A DNA stretch of 40,230 nucleotides from Siculibacillus sp. (GTDB lineage Bacteria; Pseudomonadota; Alphaproteobacteria; Rhizobiales; Ancalomicrobiaceae): assembly GCA_030247555.1 (NCBI GenBank), contig JAOTSD010000033.1:1-40230 (forward strand), read 5' to 3'. Positions 24,860 to 33,339 of the stretch are shown here, piece after piece (within the stretch, counting starts at the first letter, position 1; every line of letters begins with the position of its first letter). Position numbers and translations under genes: made by a program. The notes beneath the pieces were generated by a model. It saw nothing but the letters and a program-made list of their open reading frames with translations, had not been told where the DNA came from and ran no database searches.

Positions 24860-26818
24860 TCAGTTCCTCGCGGTCGGGCCGATGGTGGTGGCGGCGAGCC
24901 CCATGCGGGACTCGCGGGTGGAGAGCTGCGCGTCGAGGAGAGCGAAGACCTCGTGCGCCTCCGCCTTCAGGCCGAGGTGGTGGAGCGCCCAACCGCGCAT
25001 CGCCATCAGGTCGCGCGGCTCGGCGGTGTGCCGGCGGCGGCGGTCGAGCACGTCGAGCGCACCCCGCCAGTCGCGGGCGTCGAAACGGGCGATCGCCTGC
25101 TGGGCGAGCGCGATGCGGCCGATCTCCTCGCGACGGGCGGCGCCGATGTCGGTGCCTGCGGCGATCGAGGCGGCCCGGTCGGTGCGCCCGGCCCGGAGGT
25201 CGGCGAGCGACAGGCCGTAGGCCGCCTCCCGCGCCAGCCGCGGGTCGGTCCGGGCACGCTCGAAGGCGGCGATCGCCTCCTCGCCGCGGGCGAGATCCAT
25301 CAGGCACCAGCCGGCCGCCAGATCGTCCGTCGTCGAACGGCGCGACGTCCGTCCGAGCAGGGTGGCGCACGACGTCTTCGCCGGGCCGCCGCGTGCCGAC
25401 TGCGCGAGCGTGACGAAGCCGGGCACCGGCACCATGTCGGCGAACCGGTCGCGGTATTCGGCCGAGAGGCGTTCGAACGTCGCCCGGTCGCCGAGAGCCT
25501 TGACGGCGAGGAGGTGACCCTCCGCCGATTTGGCCGACGGCCGCCAAGCCATCGCCTTGGCGAACCAGGCCCGCGCCGCGTCGTACTGGCGGGCGTCGTG
25601 GGCGTACCAGGCGAGCGCCTGCGCCGCGTCGCCCGATTCGAGCCGCTCGACCACGTGGGCGAAGCGCTTCGCCCGTTCCGGCGTCGGCGGCTTGCGCACG
25701 GCCCCGGAGATGTCCGCGACGATGAGATCGAGGAAGAGGGCGCCGACTTCGGCGTCGTCGGCACCGGCGGCGGCGATGTCGCGGGCCTCCTCGTGCCGAC
25801 CGGCGCGGTCGGCGCTGAGCGCCGCGCCGAGCGTCGCCTTGGCGTCGCCGCCCCGCGATCGGGCGAGGGAGAACCAGTCGAAAGCCGCGGCGTGGTTCTC
25901 GCGCTTGGCCTCGAACCAACCGAGCAGCGCCGCGTCGCCCGCCGTCCCGTCGGCCCGCTTCACCGCCGCGACGAGCCGCGCGACGTCGTCCTCGGCCGCC
26001 ACGCGCGTCGCGGCGGGCTTCAGACCGTCACCGATGCGGGCGCGCGCCAGATCGAGACGCAGCGGTTCGAACTCGCCGTTCTTCTCCTCGGCGACGAGCG
26101 GGGCCACCGCGTCCGGCCCGAGCGCCGCCATCGCCTTGCGCACCGTCGCCAACCGTTCCTCCGCCCCCGGGGAAGCGGCGAGCGCCAGCCGGTAGAGGTC
26201 GAGCGCCGGTTCGGCCGGCCCGGTCTTGGCCGTCGCCTCGCCGACGCGCCAGAACACGTCGAGATCGGCGCCGTCGAGGAGCCTCGGGTCGCGCTCGGCG
26301 AGCCGCGTCACCGCGGCGAAATCGCCGCGATCCGACGCGCCGATCAACTCGAGCCGCAACTCTTTGCGGCGCAGCTTCTCCACCATCTCCGGCGACGGAC
26401 GCCAGCCCGTCTGCCGCGCCATGCGGCGATCGATCTCGAGCTTGAGGTCGTCGATGCGGTCGCGACCGTAGAGGTCCCACAGTGCCTGATCCTCGCCGGC
26501 TCCGGCCGGACGATGGAGGTCGGCCGGGGGTTCCCAACCCGGATAGAGGGCGCGCAGACGCCGGATCTCGGCCTCGACGCGCGTCTGGGCGTGTTGCGCG
26601 GCGTAGTAGCGCAGGGCGCTCTCGTCGACACGGACCACCGGATCGGCGGCGCCGTCGATCGGCGGACGGGCGAAGGCGCGGTCGCTCTCCTCCGGCGTGA
26701 TCGACGCCGAGGTGATCGCCGCCGACCATTCGATCGCCCGCGGCGCGGCCTGCGCCCCTCCGGAGAGGAGGGCCAGGGTCGCCAGAGCGAGCGGCAGGGG
26801 TGCGGTCCTCACCAGCAT
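24860..26818 (-). CDS. secreted TPR-like cellulose operon protein (BcsK-like)
   Basis: 652 residues with a signal peptide (MLVRTAPLPLALATLALLSGGAQA). The rest is a series of TPR-like helical pairs (AEPALDLYRLALAASPGAEERLATV, YDAARAWFAKAMAWRPSAKSAEGHLLAVKALG, AIAAFERARTDPRLAREAAYGLSLADLRAG). There is no C-terminal beta-barrel, so it is not a full BcsC. In operons of the Agrobacterium type a TPR protein named BcsK takes this place; I assign it by position and architecture, not by close recall. The start overlaps the bcsZ stop by 10 bases. The longer open frame is bcsZ in another frame. Confidence 0.78.
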   Translation of the reverse strand: MLVRTAPLPLALATLALLSGGAQAAPRAIEWSAAITSASITPEESDRAFARPPIDGAADPVVRVDESALRYYAAQHAQTRVEAEIRRLRALYPGWEPPADLHRPAGAGEDQALWDLYGRDRIDDLKLEIDRRMARQTGWRPSPEMVEKLRRKELRLELIGASDRGDFAAVTRLAERDPRLLDGADLDVFWRVGEATAKTGPAEPALDLYRLALAASPGAEERLATVRKAMAALGPDAVAPLVAEEKNGEFEPLRLDLARARIGDGLKPAATRVAAEDDVARLVAAVKRADGTAGDAALLGWFEAKRENHAAAFDWFSLARSRGGDAKATLGAALSADRAGRHEEARDIAAAGADDAEVGALFLDLIVADISGAVRKPPTPERAKRFAHVVERLESGDAAQALAWYAHDARQYDAARAWFAKAMAWRPSAKSAEGHLLAVKALGDRATFERLSAEYRDRFADMVPVPGFVTLAQSARGGPAKTSCATLLGRTSRRSTTDDLAAGWCLMDLARGEEAIAAFERARTDPRLAREAAYGLSLADLRAGRTDRAASIAAGTDIGAARREEIGRIALAQQAIARFDARDWRGALDVLDRRRRHTAEPRDLMAMRGWALHHLGLKAEAHEVFALLDAQLSTRESRMGLAATTIGPTARN

Positions 26819-27942
26819 GTCGGATGCCTCGTGTTGACGGCGACGAGCGCCAGGGCGCGCAGCGTCGAAGGGTAGTAGTGATCGACCTCGGCGCCGCGCA
26901 GGTCGTCGGGGAAGCGCCGGCCCTCGAGCGCGCAGGCGACCACCGCCGCCACCGCCCGGTAGCCCCGATCGGCGAAGGGTTCGTCGTCGCGCCCGCTCGC
27001 GAGTTCGACCACCGCCATGGTCGGCGTCGGCCGCTCGGAAGCGTTCCAGCGCGCCATGAAAGGAGCGAGGCGCTCGCGCCGGCCACCCTCCGCCCAGGCG
27101 AGATGGAGCGGCACGCGCACGGCGTTGTAGCCGAAGGTCGCCGGGAAGCCGTCGGCCGGTCGCGCCGGCCCGGCGAGCGACACCCACTCCGCCGGCAGGT
27201 TCGCCGGTCCGAAGCGCGCTTCGACGAGCAACTTCTCGCCGCTCGTCGCGACGCCGCGCCAGTCGAGATCGGGCGTCAGTTCCGCAAGCCGAGCGAAGGC
27301 GGGGAACACCCAATAGGACGGATTGACCACCGGCCCGTCCTTGCGATCGCCGGCGCGGAAGCCCGCCGCACCGGGCAGCAGCGTCGGCCCCAGACGGGTC
27401 GTGATCACCGTCTCGGCGAAGACGGCCCGGGCGATCCGCCGTGCCGCGGCTGTGGCGGCGGCGTCGCTCCATGCCTCGCCCGCCTCCATCAACGCCCAGG
27501 CGACGAGGATGTCGCCGTCGCTGGCGTTGTTGGGATCGGCGACGTGCGGTCGGGTGTCGGCCCTCCAACGCCACGACGCGAGCCCGTCCTTGCGCACGAA
27601 GAGATTGGCCCGCGTCCAGTTCCACAGGGAGCGGAAGGTGTCGCGATCGTCCGCCGCGACCGCCAGCAGCATGCCGTAGCCCTGTCCTTCGGAATGGCTG
27701 ACGCCGCCGGCGAGGTCGTCGATCACCCGCCCCTCGGCGGTGACGAAACGAGCCTTCCACGCCGTCCACAACGCCGGCACCGGAAGCGAACCCTTCAACT
27801 CGGCGCGCGTCCCGCCCGCGCCCGCGACCGCCGACGATGCCGGTGCCGGTCCGGCCGGCGCCACCGAGGCGGCCAGCGTCGACCCGGCGACCAGTGCCGC
27901 CGCGACCATACCGACGGTGCGGGAGGCGCAGGCCCGGCTCAT
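26809..27942 (-). CDS. bcsZ: cellulase BcsZ, glycoside hydrolase family 8
   Basis: 377 residues, with a signal peptide (GMVAAALVAGSTLAASVAPA) and thus periplasmic. GH8 marks: the general acid E85 in GGVSHSEGQGYGM, W-rich stretches, DPNNASDGDILVAWAL (D142/D144), and NPSYWVFPAFARL. The strand that carries the general base in E. coli BcsZ (D243, in SYDAIRV) reads GYNAVRVPLHLAW here, with Asn at 273. So the base is either another residue or this belongs to the GH8 group lacking that Asp. BcsZ trims beta-1,4-glucan during cellulose secretion. The start overlaps the bcsB stop (ATGA). Confidence 0.88.
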   Translation of the reverse strand: MSRACASRTVGMVAAALVAGSTLAASVAPAGPAPASSAVAGAGGTRAELKGSLPVPALWTAWKARFVTAEGRVIDDLAGGVSHSEGQGYGMLLAVAADDRDTFRSLWNWTRANLFVRKDGLASWRWRADTRPHVADPNNASDGDILVAWALMEAGEAWSDAAATAAARRIARAVFAETVITTRLGPTLLPGAAGFRAGDRKDGPVVNPSYWVFPAFARLAELTPDLDWRGVATSGEKLLVEARFGPANLPAEWVSLAGPARPADGFPATFGYNAVRVPLHLAWAEGGRRERLAPFMARWNASERPTPTMAVVELASGRDDEPFADRGYRAVAAVVACALEGRRFPDDLRGAEVDHYYPSTLRALALVAVNTRHPTCW

Positions 27943-30314
27943 GGCTTCACCGTCGCGATGCGGGGCAGCAGGCGCGCGGTGGCCAGGCCGAGTGCCGCGG
28001 TGACGAGGAAGGCGGCGAGGATGAAGCCGTAGGGGTAGTCGCTGGCGAGCGCCGCCGCGACGAGGCGCAGGTTGGCGAAATCGAAGCCCGCGGTGGCGAG
28101 GAAGCCGACGTGGCGCGCCTCGATCGTCGAGACCTTCTCCTCGACCTGATCCCACGAGGCCGCGGCGCCGGAGAGTCGGGTCCAGTCCTCGCCGCCGGTG
28201 ACGGTGGCCACCGCCTCGGCGAGCACGGAGGAGGAGGGCGCGGTCACCAGCGTCCAGGCGCCGCCCGCCGGCGAGATCGACTGGGCGATCACCAGACCGG
28301 TCGTCGGCGACGGGGTGAAGCCCTCGAGCGCCCGCTCGCCACCGAAATTCGGCAGGAAATCGAAGAGCTTCTCGAAACGGATCCCCGCCTGACGGGTGAA
28401 GGCGGCCGGCGACCAGGGCGATTCCATCGACCGCCGCCAGCGATCGACGAGGTCGGGGTCGCTCGACGGCAACGTCGTCAACACCCGTCCCTGCAGCGAG
28501 CCGGTGACGATCGGATCGACGTCGGTGAAGCCTCCGGCGACCGACAGACCGGCGACGCGACGGGCCAGCGCGTCCGGAACACGGGTCGGTACCCCCGAAG
28601 CCTGACGTGGCAGCGGACGCCGCGCCCAAGCGGCCTGCACCTGCGCCGGTTCGAGCCCGACGGCACCGACCACCGTCGACGGCAGGTCGGACAGCGCCCC
28701 GACGACGATCGCCGAGGACGCGTCGACGGCCGGATTGCGGAAGACGATCGTCGGCACGTCCACCCGCCCGGCGGCGATCGCCACCCGGGTGGAGAAGGTC
28801 GCCGCCGCCGACAGCGCCGCACCGTCGGGATGGGGCACGTGGAGGCTCGGCCGGCTCTCCTCGGCGAGCCGCCCGAGCACGCCCGACGCCGTCGCCGAGA
28901 GATCCGGCAGGCGGGCGAGGCGCGCGAAGCTCGGGAACACCAACTCGCTGCGATCGACGAAGAGGAACCTCGCCGGCCCGCCGATCTGCGTCGAGGCATC
29001 GCAGGTCCGATCGGCCGCGGCCGGCACCGCCGCCTCGATCTCGATGCGATTGTGGCCGGGCTTGAAGGCGGAGAGCGGGATCGTCAGCGTCCGCCCGTCG
29101 AAGACCTCGCCACGCGGCGCCACGATCGGCGCGCCGGCCGCCTGCTTGCCGTCGACGCGCACGGTCAGTCGCGCCGCCCGGTCGAGGCCGGGGGCGAGGC
29201 CGCCGGCCAGCCGCAACTGCACCTTGGCGTAGTCCGCCGGATAGAGATCGGCCGGCAGCCGCACGTCGAGGCCGAGGCGGAAGAGCCGCCCGTTGAATTC
29301 CTTCGAGGTCGCGCCGAGCTCGGAGAGCCGCACCCGTTCGCCCGGGGCGATCGGACGCCCGCCGACGCCCGCCCGCGCCTCGAGCCCGGCATCGCTGCCC
29401 TCACCCGGACGCATCGCCAGTTCCGCGAGCCGATCGAGCGCCCGGTCGACGTCGGCGTCGGAGCCCGGCAACACCACCGTCAACCGCTCCGCCACCCCGT
29501 CGTCGAGCACCGCGATGCTGCCCGCCTGAAGTCGCGCCGCCTCGCCGCCGAGGCTCGCGGCGGCGGCTCGACCGACCACCACGTCGAGGCCCGGGGCGCT
29601 CTCGGCCTCGCGCGTCACCGTCACCACCGGATCGAGGAAGCCGCCGATCAACGCCAGCGCCTGAGCCGCGCGCAGCGCGCGCTCGATCTGGCGGGGGTCG
29701 CTCTCCACCCCGCTCACCAGCCGGATCGCAACGCGGCCGTGCTCGTCCGGGGCGATCCCCGCCACATCGGCGACGCCGCGCCGATCCGGCCGATGGCCGG
29801 CCGGGAAGACGAGCCCGGAGCGGGCGCGATCGATCTCGGTCCAAAGTTCCCAGGTCGAGGCGATCGAGCAGTCGACTCGGTGGCGCTGGTCGACGCTCAC
29901 CCGCACCGCGTTCCAGCCGGGACGCAGCAGATGCGCCGGCAACGCGAATTCGTCGCGCCGCGCCCCGCCGCCCGAAGCGATCGCCACTTCCGAGACCGGA
30001 CGGTCGTTGACCGCCACGGTGAGGCGGGAGGCCTCCGGCATCACCGACACCGCCGAGACGTGCGCCAGCCGCAGCGTGAAGCCCTCGGTCGCTTCCGCCG
30101 GGGTCAGCCAGATCGGGAAGACGAGCCCATCGGTCTCGCCGGACAGGCGCATCGAGCGCAGCGTCGACGGCAACCGCCGCAGCACGCGCGCGTCGCTCGC
30201 CGTCGCTTCGGAGAGCCCCTTGAGCGTGGTCGGAACCTCGCCGGCGACGGCCGCGCCGCAGGCGAGCGCCGTCAGGGTCGCGAGGATCACGGGGCGGAGG
30301 AGACGAACGGTCAT
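27939..30314 (-). CDS. bcsB: cyclic-di-GMP-binding/cellulose synthase regulatory subunit BcsB
   Basis: 791 residues. Signal peptide MTVRLLRPVILATLTALACGAAVAG, a large periplasmic region with the BcsB double arrangement of carbohydrate-binding and flavodoxin-like domains (SRLTVAVNDRPVSE, RPGWNAVRVSVDQRHRVDCS, then KPGHNRIEIEAAVPAAADRTCD), and one C-terminal membrane helix (YGFILAAFLVTAALGLATARLL) that docks on BcsA. It guides the growing glucan through the periplasm. In alphaproteobacteria the same protein is also called CelB. GGAG lies upstream of the start. It is 33 nt after bcsA. Confidence 0.9.
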   Translation of the reverse strand: MTVRLLRPVILATLTALACGAAVAGEVPTTLKGLSEATASDARVLRRLPSTLRSMRLSGETDGLVFPIWLTPAEATEGFTLRLAHVSAVSVMPEASRLTVAVNDRPVSEVAIASGGGARRDEFALPAHLLRPGWNAVRVSVDQRHRVDCSIASTWELWTEIDRARSGLVFPAGHRPDRRGVADVAGIAPDEHGRVAIRLVSGVESDPRQIERALRAAQALALIGGFLDPVVTVTREAESAPGLDVVVGRAAAASLGGEAARLQAGSIAVLDDGVAERLTVVLPGSDADVDRALDRLAELAMRPGEGSDAGLEARAGVGGRPIAPGERVRLSELGATSKEFNGRLFRLGLDVRLPADLYPADYAKVQLRLAGGLAPGLDRAARLTVRVDGKQAAGAPIVAPRGEVFDGRTLTIPLSAFKPGHNRIEIEAAVPAAADRTCDASTQIGGPARFLFVDRSELVFPSFARLARLPDLSATASGVLGRLAEESRPSLHVPHPDGAALSAAATFSTRVAIAAGRVDVPTIVFRNPAVDASSAIVVGALSDLPSTVVGAVGLEPAQVQAAWARRPLPRQASGVPTRVPDALARRVAGLSVAGGFTDVDPIVTGSLQGRVLTTLPSSDPDLVDRWRRSMESPWSPAAFTRQAGIRFEKLFDFLPNFGGERALEGFTPSPTTGLVIAQSISPAGGAWTLVTAPSSSVLAEAVATVTGGEDWTRLSGAAASWDQVEEKVSTIEARHVGFLATAGFDFANLRLVAAALASDYPYGFILAAFLVTAALGLATARLLPRIATVKP

Positions 30315-30347
30315 GATGGCTCCGGACGGAACGGCGGCGAGGAGAGG

Positions 30348-32570
30348 TCAGGCGAAACGACGGTCGTCTTCGACGGTGGCGAGCGGTATCAGCTCCCCTT
30401 GGGCCGGAAGCGACGCCCGACCCGGCTTGCGGCGCGCGGCGAGTTGCACGGCACGACCCGACTCGCCGATCGCCCAGCGCAGGAACTGAGCCGTACCCGA
30501 CACGAGGCTCTTGCCCGAGCGCCGCCGTTCGCGGAACCGGTCGAGCACCGAGGCGTGGCCGTACATCACCTCGGCGACGACCCGATAGCCGGCGCTGGTC
30601 AATCGGTCGAACTGCATGCCCCAGAAGACGCCGTGTTCGTCGGCACCGATGCGGCGCGCCCTGACCGTCACGTGTGCCGGCCCACCGGTCCGCTCGACGC
30701 CGACGATCAGCGTGCCGACCGCTCCGGCGAGCCGCAGGCCGGCCGGCACATGACCGAGCGGCCGCAACCGCACGCCACCGATCGAGATGTCCTCGACCAC
30801 CACCGGCAGCACCGTGTCGCCGATCACGAATTCGGCCTTGTGCGCCACGTCGAGCCGTTGCGCCCGGCGCCGTTCCGGCCGCTCGGCGACGACGCCGAGC
30901 GCCACGCCGGCGATCACCAGGTTGAAGGTGTTCCACAGCCCGACGACCAACATCAGGTCGTTGATCTCCGGGTCGGCGAAGAAGCGCTGGAACGCCACGA
31001 CCGAGGCCGCCGCGAGCACCGCGAAGATGACGAAATAGGGCTTGGCCAGTTCCGACAGCCGCGCCTCCTCGGTCACCACGCCCTTGGCGGTGACGTTGAA
31101 GGTCGGCTTCTTCGGGTTCATCACCACCGAACCGATCGCCCGGGTGAGATAGGGCATCTGGATGTACTCGTAGAGTTCCGAGATCCAGGGCCAGCGCACT
31201 CGCCCGTAGAGATGGTTCTGCATCAGCATGTTCACGATCATGTAGATGACCGTGTAAGCGACGAATTCATGCACGTTGGCGACGTAGAGTTTAACCCCGA
31301 AGAAGATGTAGAGGAGTGGAGCGACCACGAAGATCGCCCGCGGCAACGGGAACAGCCAGAAGAGCGAGCTCGACAGATAGGCGATGCGCTGCGCCATGGA
31401 GAGGCCGCTCTTGAATAGCGGGTTCTTCATCATCAGAATTTGGACCATGCCGCGGCACCAGCGCGACCGCTGGCCGATGAACTGGGCGAGCGTCTCCGGC
31501 TGCAGGCCGGCGATCATCGGTTTGTCGACGAATCGCGAGGTCCAGCCGCGCGAATGCAGGTCGAGCGCCGTCTCGCAGTCCTCGGTGATCGAGATGCCGG
31601 AGAAGCCGCCGGCCTCCTCGAGCGCACTGCGCCGCAACACCGCCGCCGAGCCGCAGAAGAAGGCGGCGTTCCAGCGGTCGAGGCCGCGCTGGATGACGCT
31701 GTAGAACATCTCGTTCTCCGAAGGCATGCGCGCCCAGGTGACGAGGTTCTTCTCGATCGGATCGGGATTGAGGAAGAAATGCGGGGTCTGCACCAGGAAC
31801 AGGCGCGGATCCTCGGCGAAATGACCGACGGTCTCCTGCAGGAAGTCGTGGGTCGGCGCGTGGTCGGCGTCGAAGACGGCGATCAGGTCGCCCGAGGTTT
31901 GGGCGAGCGCGGCATTGAGGTTGCCGGCCTTGGCCGAGACGTTCTTTTCGCGGGTGAGGTAGATCGCCCCGAGATTCTCGGCGAGCGCCTTCATCTCGTG
32001 ATGGCGCGCCTCGGACTCCGCCGCGGCGACCGGGTCGGCGGCGTTGCGCTTCTGGGTCGTGCCACCGTCGTCGAGCAGATGGACGCGCAGCTTGTCGGCC
32101 GGCCAGTCCATCGTCGTGGCGGCGGCCAGCGTCGCGGCGACGAGTTCGGCCGATTCGTCGTAGCTCGGGACGAAGACGTCGACGCTCGGGCAGTCCTCGG
32201 GCTTCAACCGGCGCGCCGGCGGCCGCTGCAGCGGATCGGCGATGACGAAGAGCGAGATGAACAGCATGCCGACGCAGAACATCTCGGCGACGTAGAGCGT
32301 CAGGCCGGCCGAGAAACCGACGAGATCGTCGATCGGCGGCAGGGTCTCGGTGGTGCGCCACCACACGTAACGCAGCACGATCAACGTGCCGAGCGCCAGA
32401 TAGACGTGGCGCTGAACCGCCCCGGAACCGAGCCGCTTGACCGCAAACATGGCGACGATCACCGCCGATCCGAGGGCGAGTTCCGCCGTCACGCCGATCG
32501 GCGCGGTGGCGAGCGCCAACATGGCGATCGTCGCGGCGATCCAGCGGAGAAGGGGAGTGAACGCGGGCAT
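30348..32570 (-). CDS. bcsA: cellulose synthase catalytic subunit BcsA (UDP-forming)
   Basis: 740 residues. About eight membrane segments flank a family-2 glycosyltransferase domain with the complete catalytic set: DDG 167-169, DxD at 234-236, FFCGS 304-308, TED 329-331 and QRSRW 367-371. A C-terminal PilZ domain carries the c-di-GMP motifs RRAQR (568-572) and DISIGG (594-599), so synthesis needs c-di-GMP. About 70 basic residues follow PilZ. AGGA lies 8-9 nt upstream of the ATG and partly inside a small hairpin. First gene of bcsA-bcsB-bcsZ-TPR-bcsN. Confidence 0.95.
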   Translation of the reverse strand: MPAFTPLLRWIAATIAMLALATAPIGVTAELALGSAVIVAMFAVKRLGSGAVQRHVYLALGTLIVLRYVWWRTTETLPPIDDLVGFSAGLTLYVAEMFCVGMLFISLFVIADPLQRPPARRLKPEDCPSVDVFVPSYDESAELVAATLAAATTMDWPADKLRVHLLDDGGTTQKRNAADPVAAAESEARHHEMKALAENLGAIYLTREKNVSAKAGNLNAALAQTSGDLIAVFDADHAPTHDFLQETVGHFAEDPRLFLVQTPHFFLNPDPIEKNLVTWARMPSENEMFYSVIQRGLDRWNAAFFCGSAAVLRRSALEEAGGFSGISITEDCETALDLHSRGWTSRFVDKPMIAGLQPETLAQFIGQRSRWCRGMVQILMMKNPLFKSGLSMAQRIAYLSSSLFWLFPLPRAIFVVAPLLYIFFGVKLYVANVHEFVAYTVIYMIVNMLMQNHLYGRVRWPWISELYEYIQMPYLTRAIGSVVMNPKKPTFNVTAKGVVTEEARLSELAKPYFVIFAVLAAASVVAFQRFFADPEINDLMLVVGLWNTFNLVIAGVALGVVAERPERRRAQRLDVAHKAEFVIGDTVLPVVVEDISIGGVRLRPLGHVPAGLRLAGAVGTLIVGVERTGGPAHVTVRARRIGADEHGVFWGMQFDRLTSAGYRVVAEVMYGHASVLDRFRERRRSGKSLVSGTAQFLRWAIGESGRAVQLAARRKPGRASLPAQGELIPLATVEDDRRFA

Positions 32571-32580
32571 GGCATCGATC

Positions 32581-32604
32581 CTGATCGTGTCGAGGTCCGA
32601 TCAG
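32581..32604 (-). promoter_or_regulatory. leader hairpin next to the bcsA Shine-Dalgarno
   Basis: On the minus strand CTGATCG (32604-32598) pairs with CGATCAG (32587-32581) across a 10-nt loop. The AGGA of the bcsA ribosome-binding site begins inside the second arm. Possibly affects bcsA translation. Confidence 0.4.
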
Positions 32605-32685
32605 ATCTAACGCCGCGTCACTACTTATTCACTCGGCAAAATTTTCTCTCGAATTTTACAGAAAACATTCCGTTTACGTTCACCG

Positions 32686-32700
32686 TTAACGAAACCTCAA
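32686..32700 (-). promoter_or_regulatory. possible CtrA box upstream of bcsA
   Basis: On the minus strand TTGAGGTTTCGTTAA matches the CtrA pattern TTAA-N7-TTAA except for one base in the first half. It lies ~115 bases upstream of the bcsA ATG in an AT-rich stretch. The rest of the 32571-32862 gap shows AT-rich DNA but no confident promoter hexamers. Confidence 0.35.
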
Positions 32701-32862
32701 CGCCGAATACATGGTTCACGAAAAATTAAGGCGGCGACACGATACGGAACGGCGAACGCGGCCGATCGCTCGCCTCGCCTCCCTCCGCTCGCCCCACCGG
32801 AGCCGTCGCCGGTCCGTCGCGCCTCCGGGCGCAAGAGGTTGGGCAAGAGCGGCGCGAGGCGA

Positions 32863-32891
32863 TTGACAGGCGGGGGCGCGATGCCTATGGT
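32863..32891 (+). promoter_or_regulatory. promoter of rpmJ
   Basis: TTGACA (32863-32868), a 17-base spacer and TATGGT (32886-32891). It is the best sigma-70 type promoter in the window and points to rpmJ with a leader of ~170 nt. Confidence 0.7.
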
Positions 32892-32909
32892 CCCGGCCGA
32901 ATTGAAGAG

Positions 32910-32933
32910 CGAGCGCGGGCCTCTCCGCGCTCG
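32910..32933 (+). promoter_or_regulatory. leader hairpin with T-rich tail (possible attenuator) upstream of rpmJ
   Basis: CGAGCGCGG (32910-32918) pairs with CCGCGCTCG (32925-32933), a 6-nt loop, then TTTCATTGTT. It starts about 12 nt after the expected transcription start. A second hairpin (CCTCGCCGCG/CGCGAGG, 32943-32963) follows. The shape fits a terminator/attenuator in the rpmJ leader. Confidence 0.45.
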
Positions 32934-33068
32934 TTTCATTGTTCCTCGCCGCGTTTCGCGAGGGGCCCCGGACGAGGGCTTCCGCGGGACCGGCATCCGG
33001 GACGGGCCGTCGCAACCTTTCCTCGGATCGGGACGCCTCGCTTCGGATCAACCACGGGTCGCCAGACG

Positions 33069-33194
33069 ATGAAGATCAAGAACTCGCTCAAGTCGCTCCG
33101 CACGCGCCATCGCGACAACCGTCTGGTGCGCCGCAAGGGCCGCGTCTACATCATCAACAAGACCAACCCGCGCTTCAAGGCGCGCCAGGGTTGA
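33069..33194 (+). CDS. rpmJ: 50S ribosomal protein L36
   Basis: A 41-residue protein beginning [18 protein letters not shown] and ending NPRFKARQG. This is the L36 form of Rhizobiales, strongly basic and without the four zinc ligands (C/C/C/H) of the other L36 type, so it works without zinc. Located as usual near pyk. Only a weak Shine-Dalgarno-like GGGTCG precedes the ATG. Strong terminator 50 nt downstream. Confidence 0.92.
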   Translation: MKIKNSLKSLRTRHRDNRLVRRKGRVYIINKTNPRFKARQG

Positions 33195-33244
33195 TCGCGG
33201 GATGATCGCGGGCGTGTGAACGCCCCGGATGCGGAAGCCTCTCG

Positions 33245-33296
33245 ACGAGCCGCTGAACGGGGATCAAGATCCGTTCATGCGGCTCGTTTCGTTTTC
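33245..33296 (+). terminator. long hairpin terminator after rpmJ
   Basis: ACGAGCCGC (33245-33253) pairs with GCGGCTCGT (33279-33287), and inside it TGAACGG and GATC pair with GATCCGTTCA, giving a nearly continuous ~20-bp stem. TTTCGTTTT follows. Confidence 0.85.
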
Positions 33297-33339
33297 CCCC
33301 CATCGACGGCGCCCGGTATCGGCCGACCGGACCGTCCGG

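Noticed and set aside
27837-31418. 1193-codon open frame on the plus strand across the cellulose operon
   Set aside because: It is the antisense shadow of bcsZ/bcsB/bcsA, rich in Arg, Gly and His as expected from the reverse frame of GC-rich genes, with no domain pattern.
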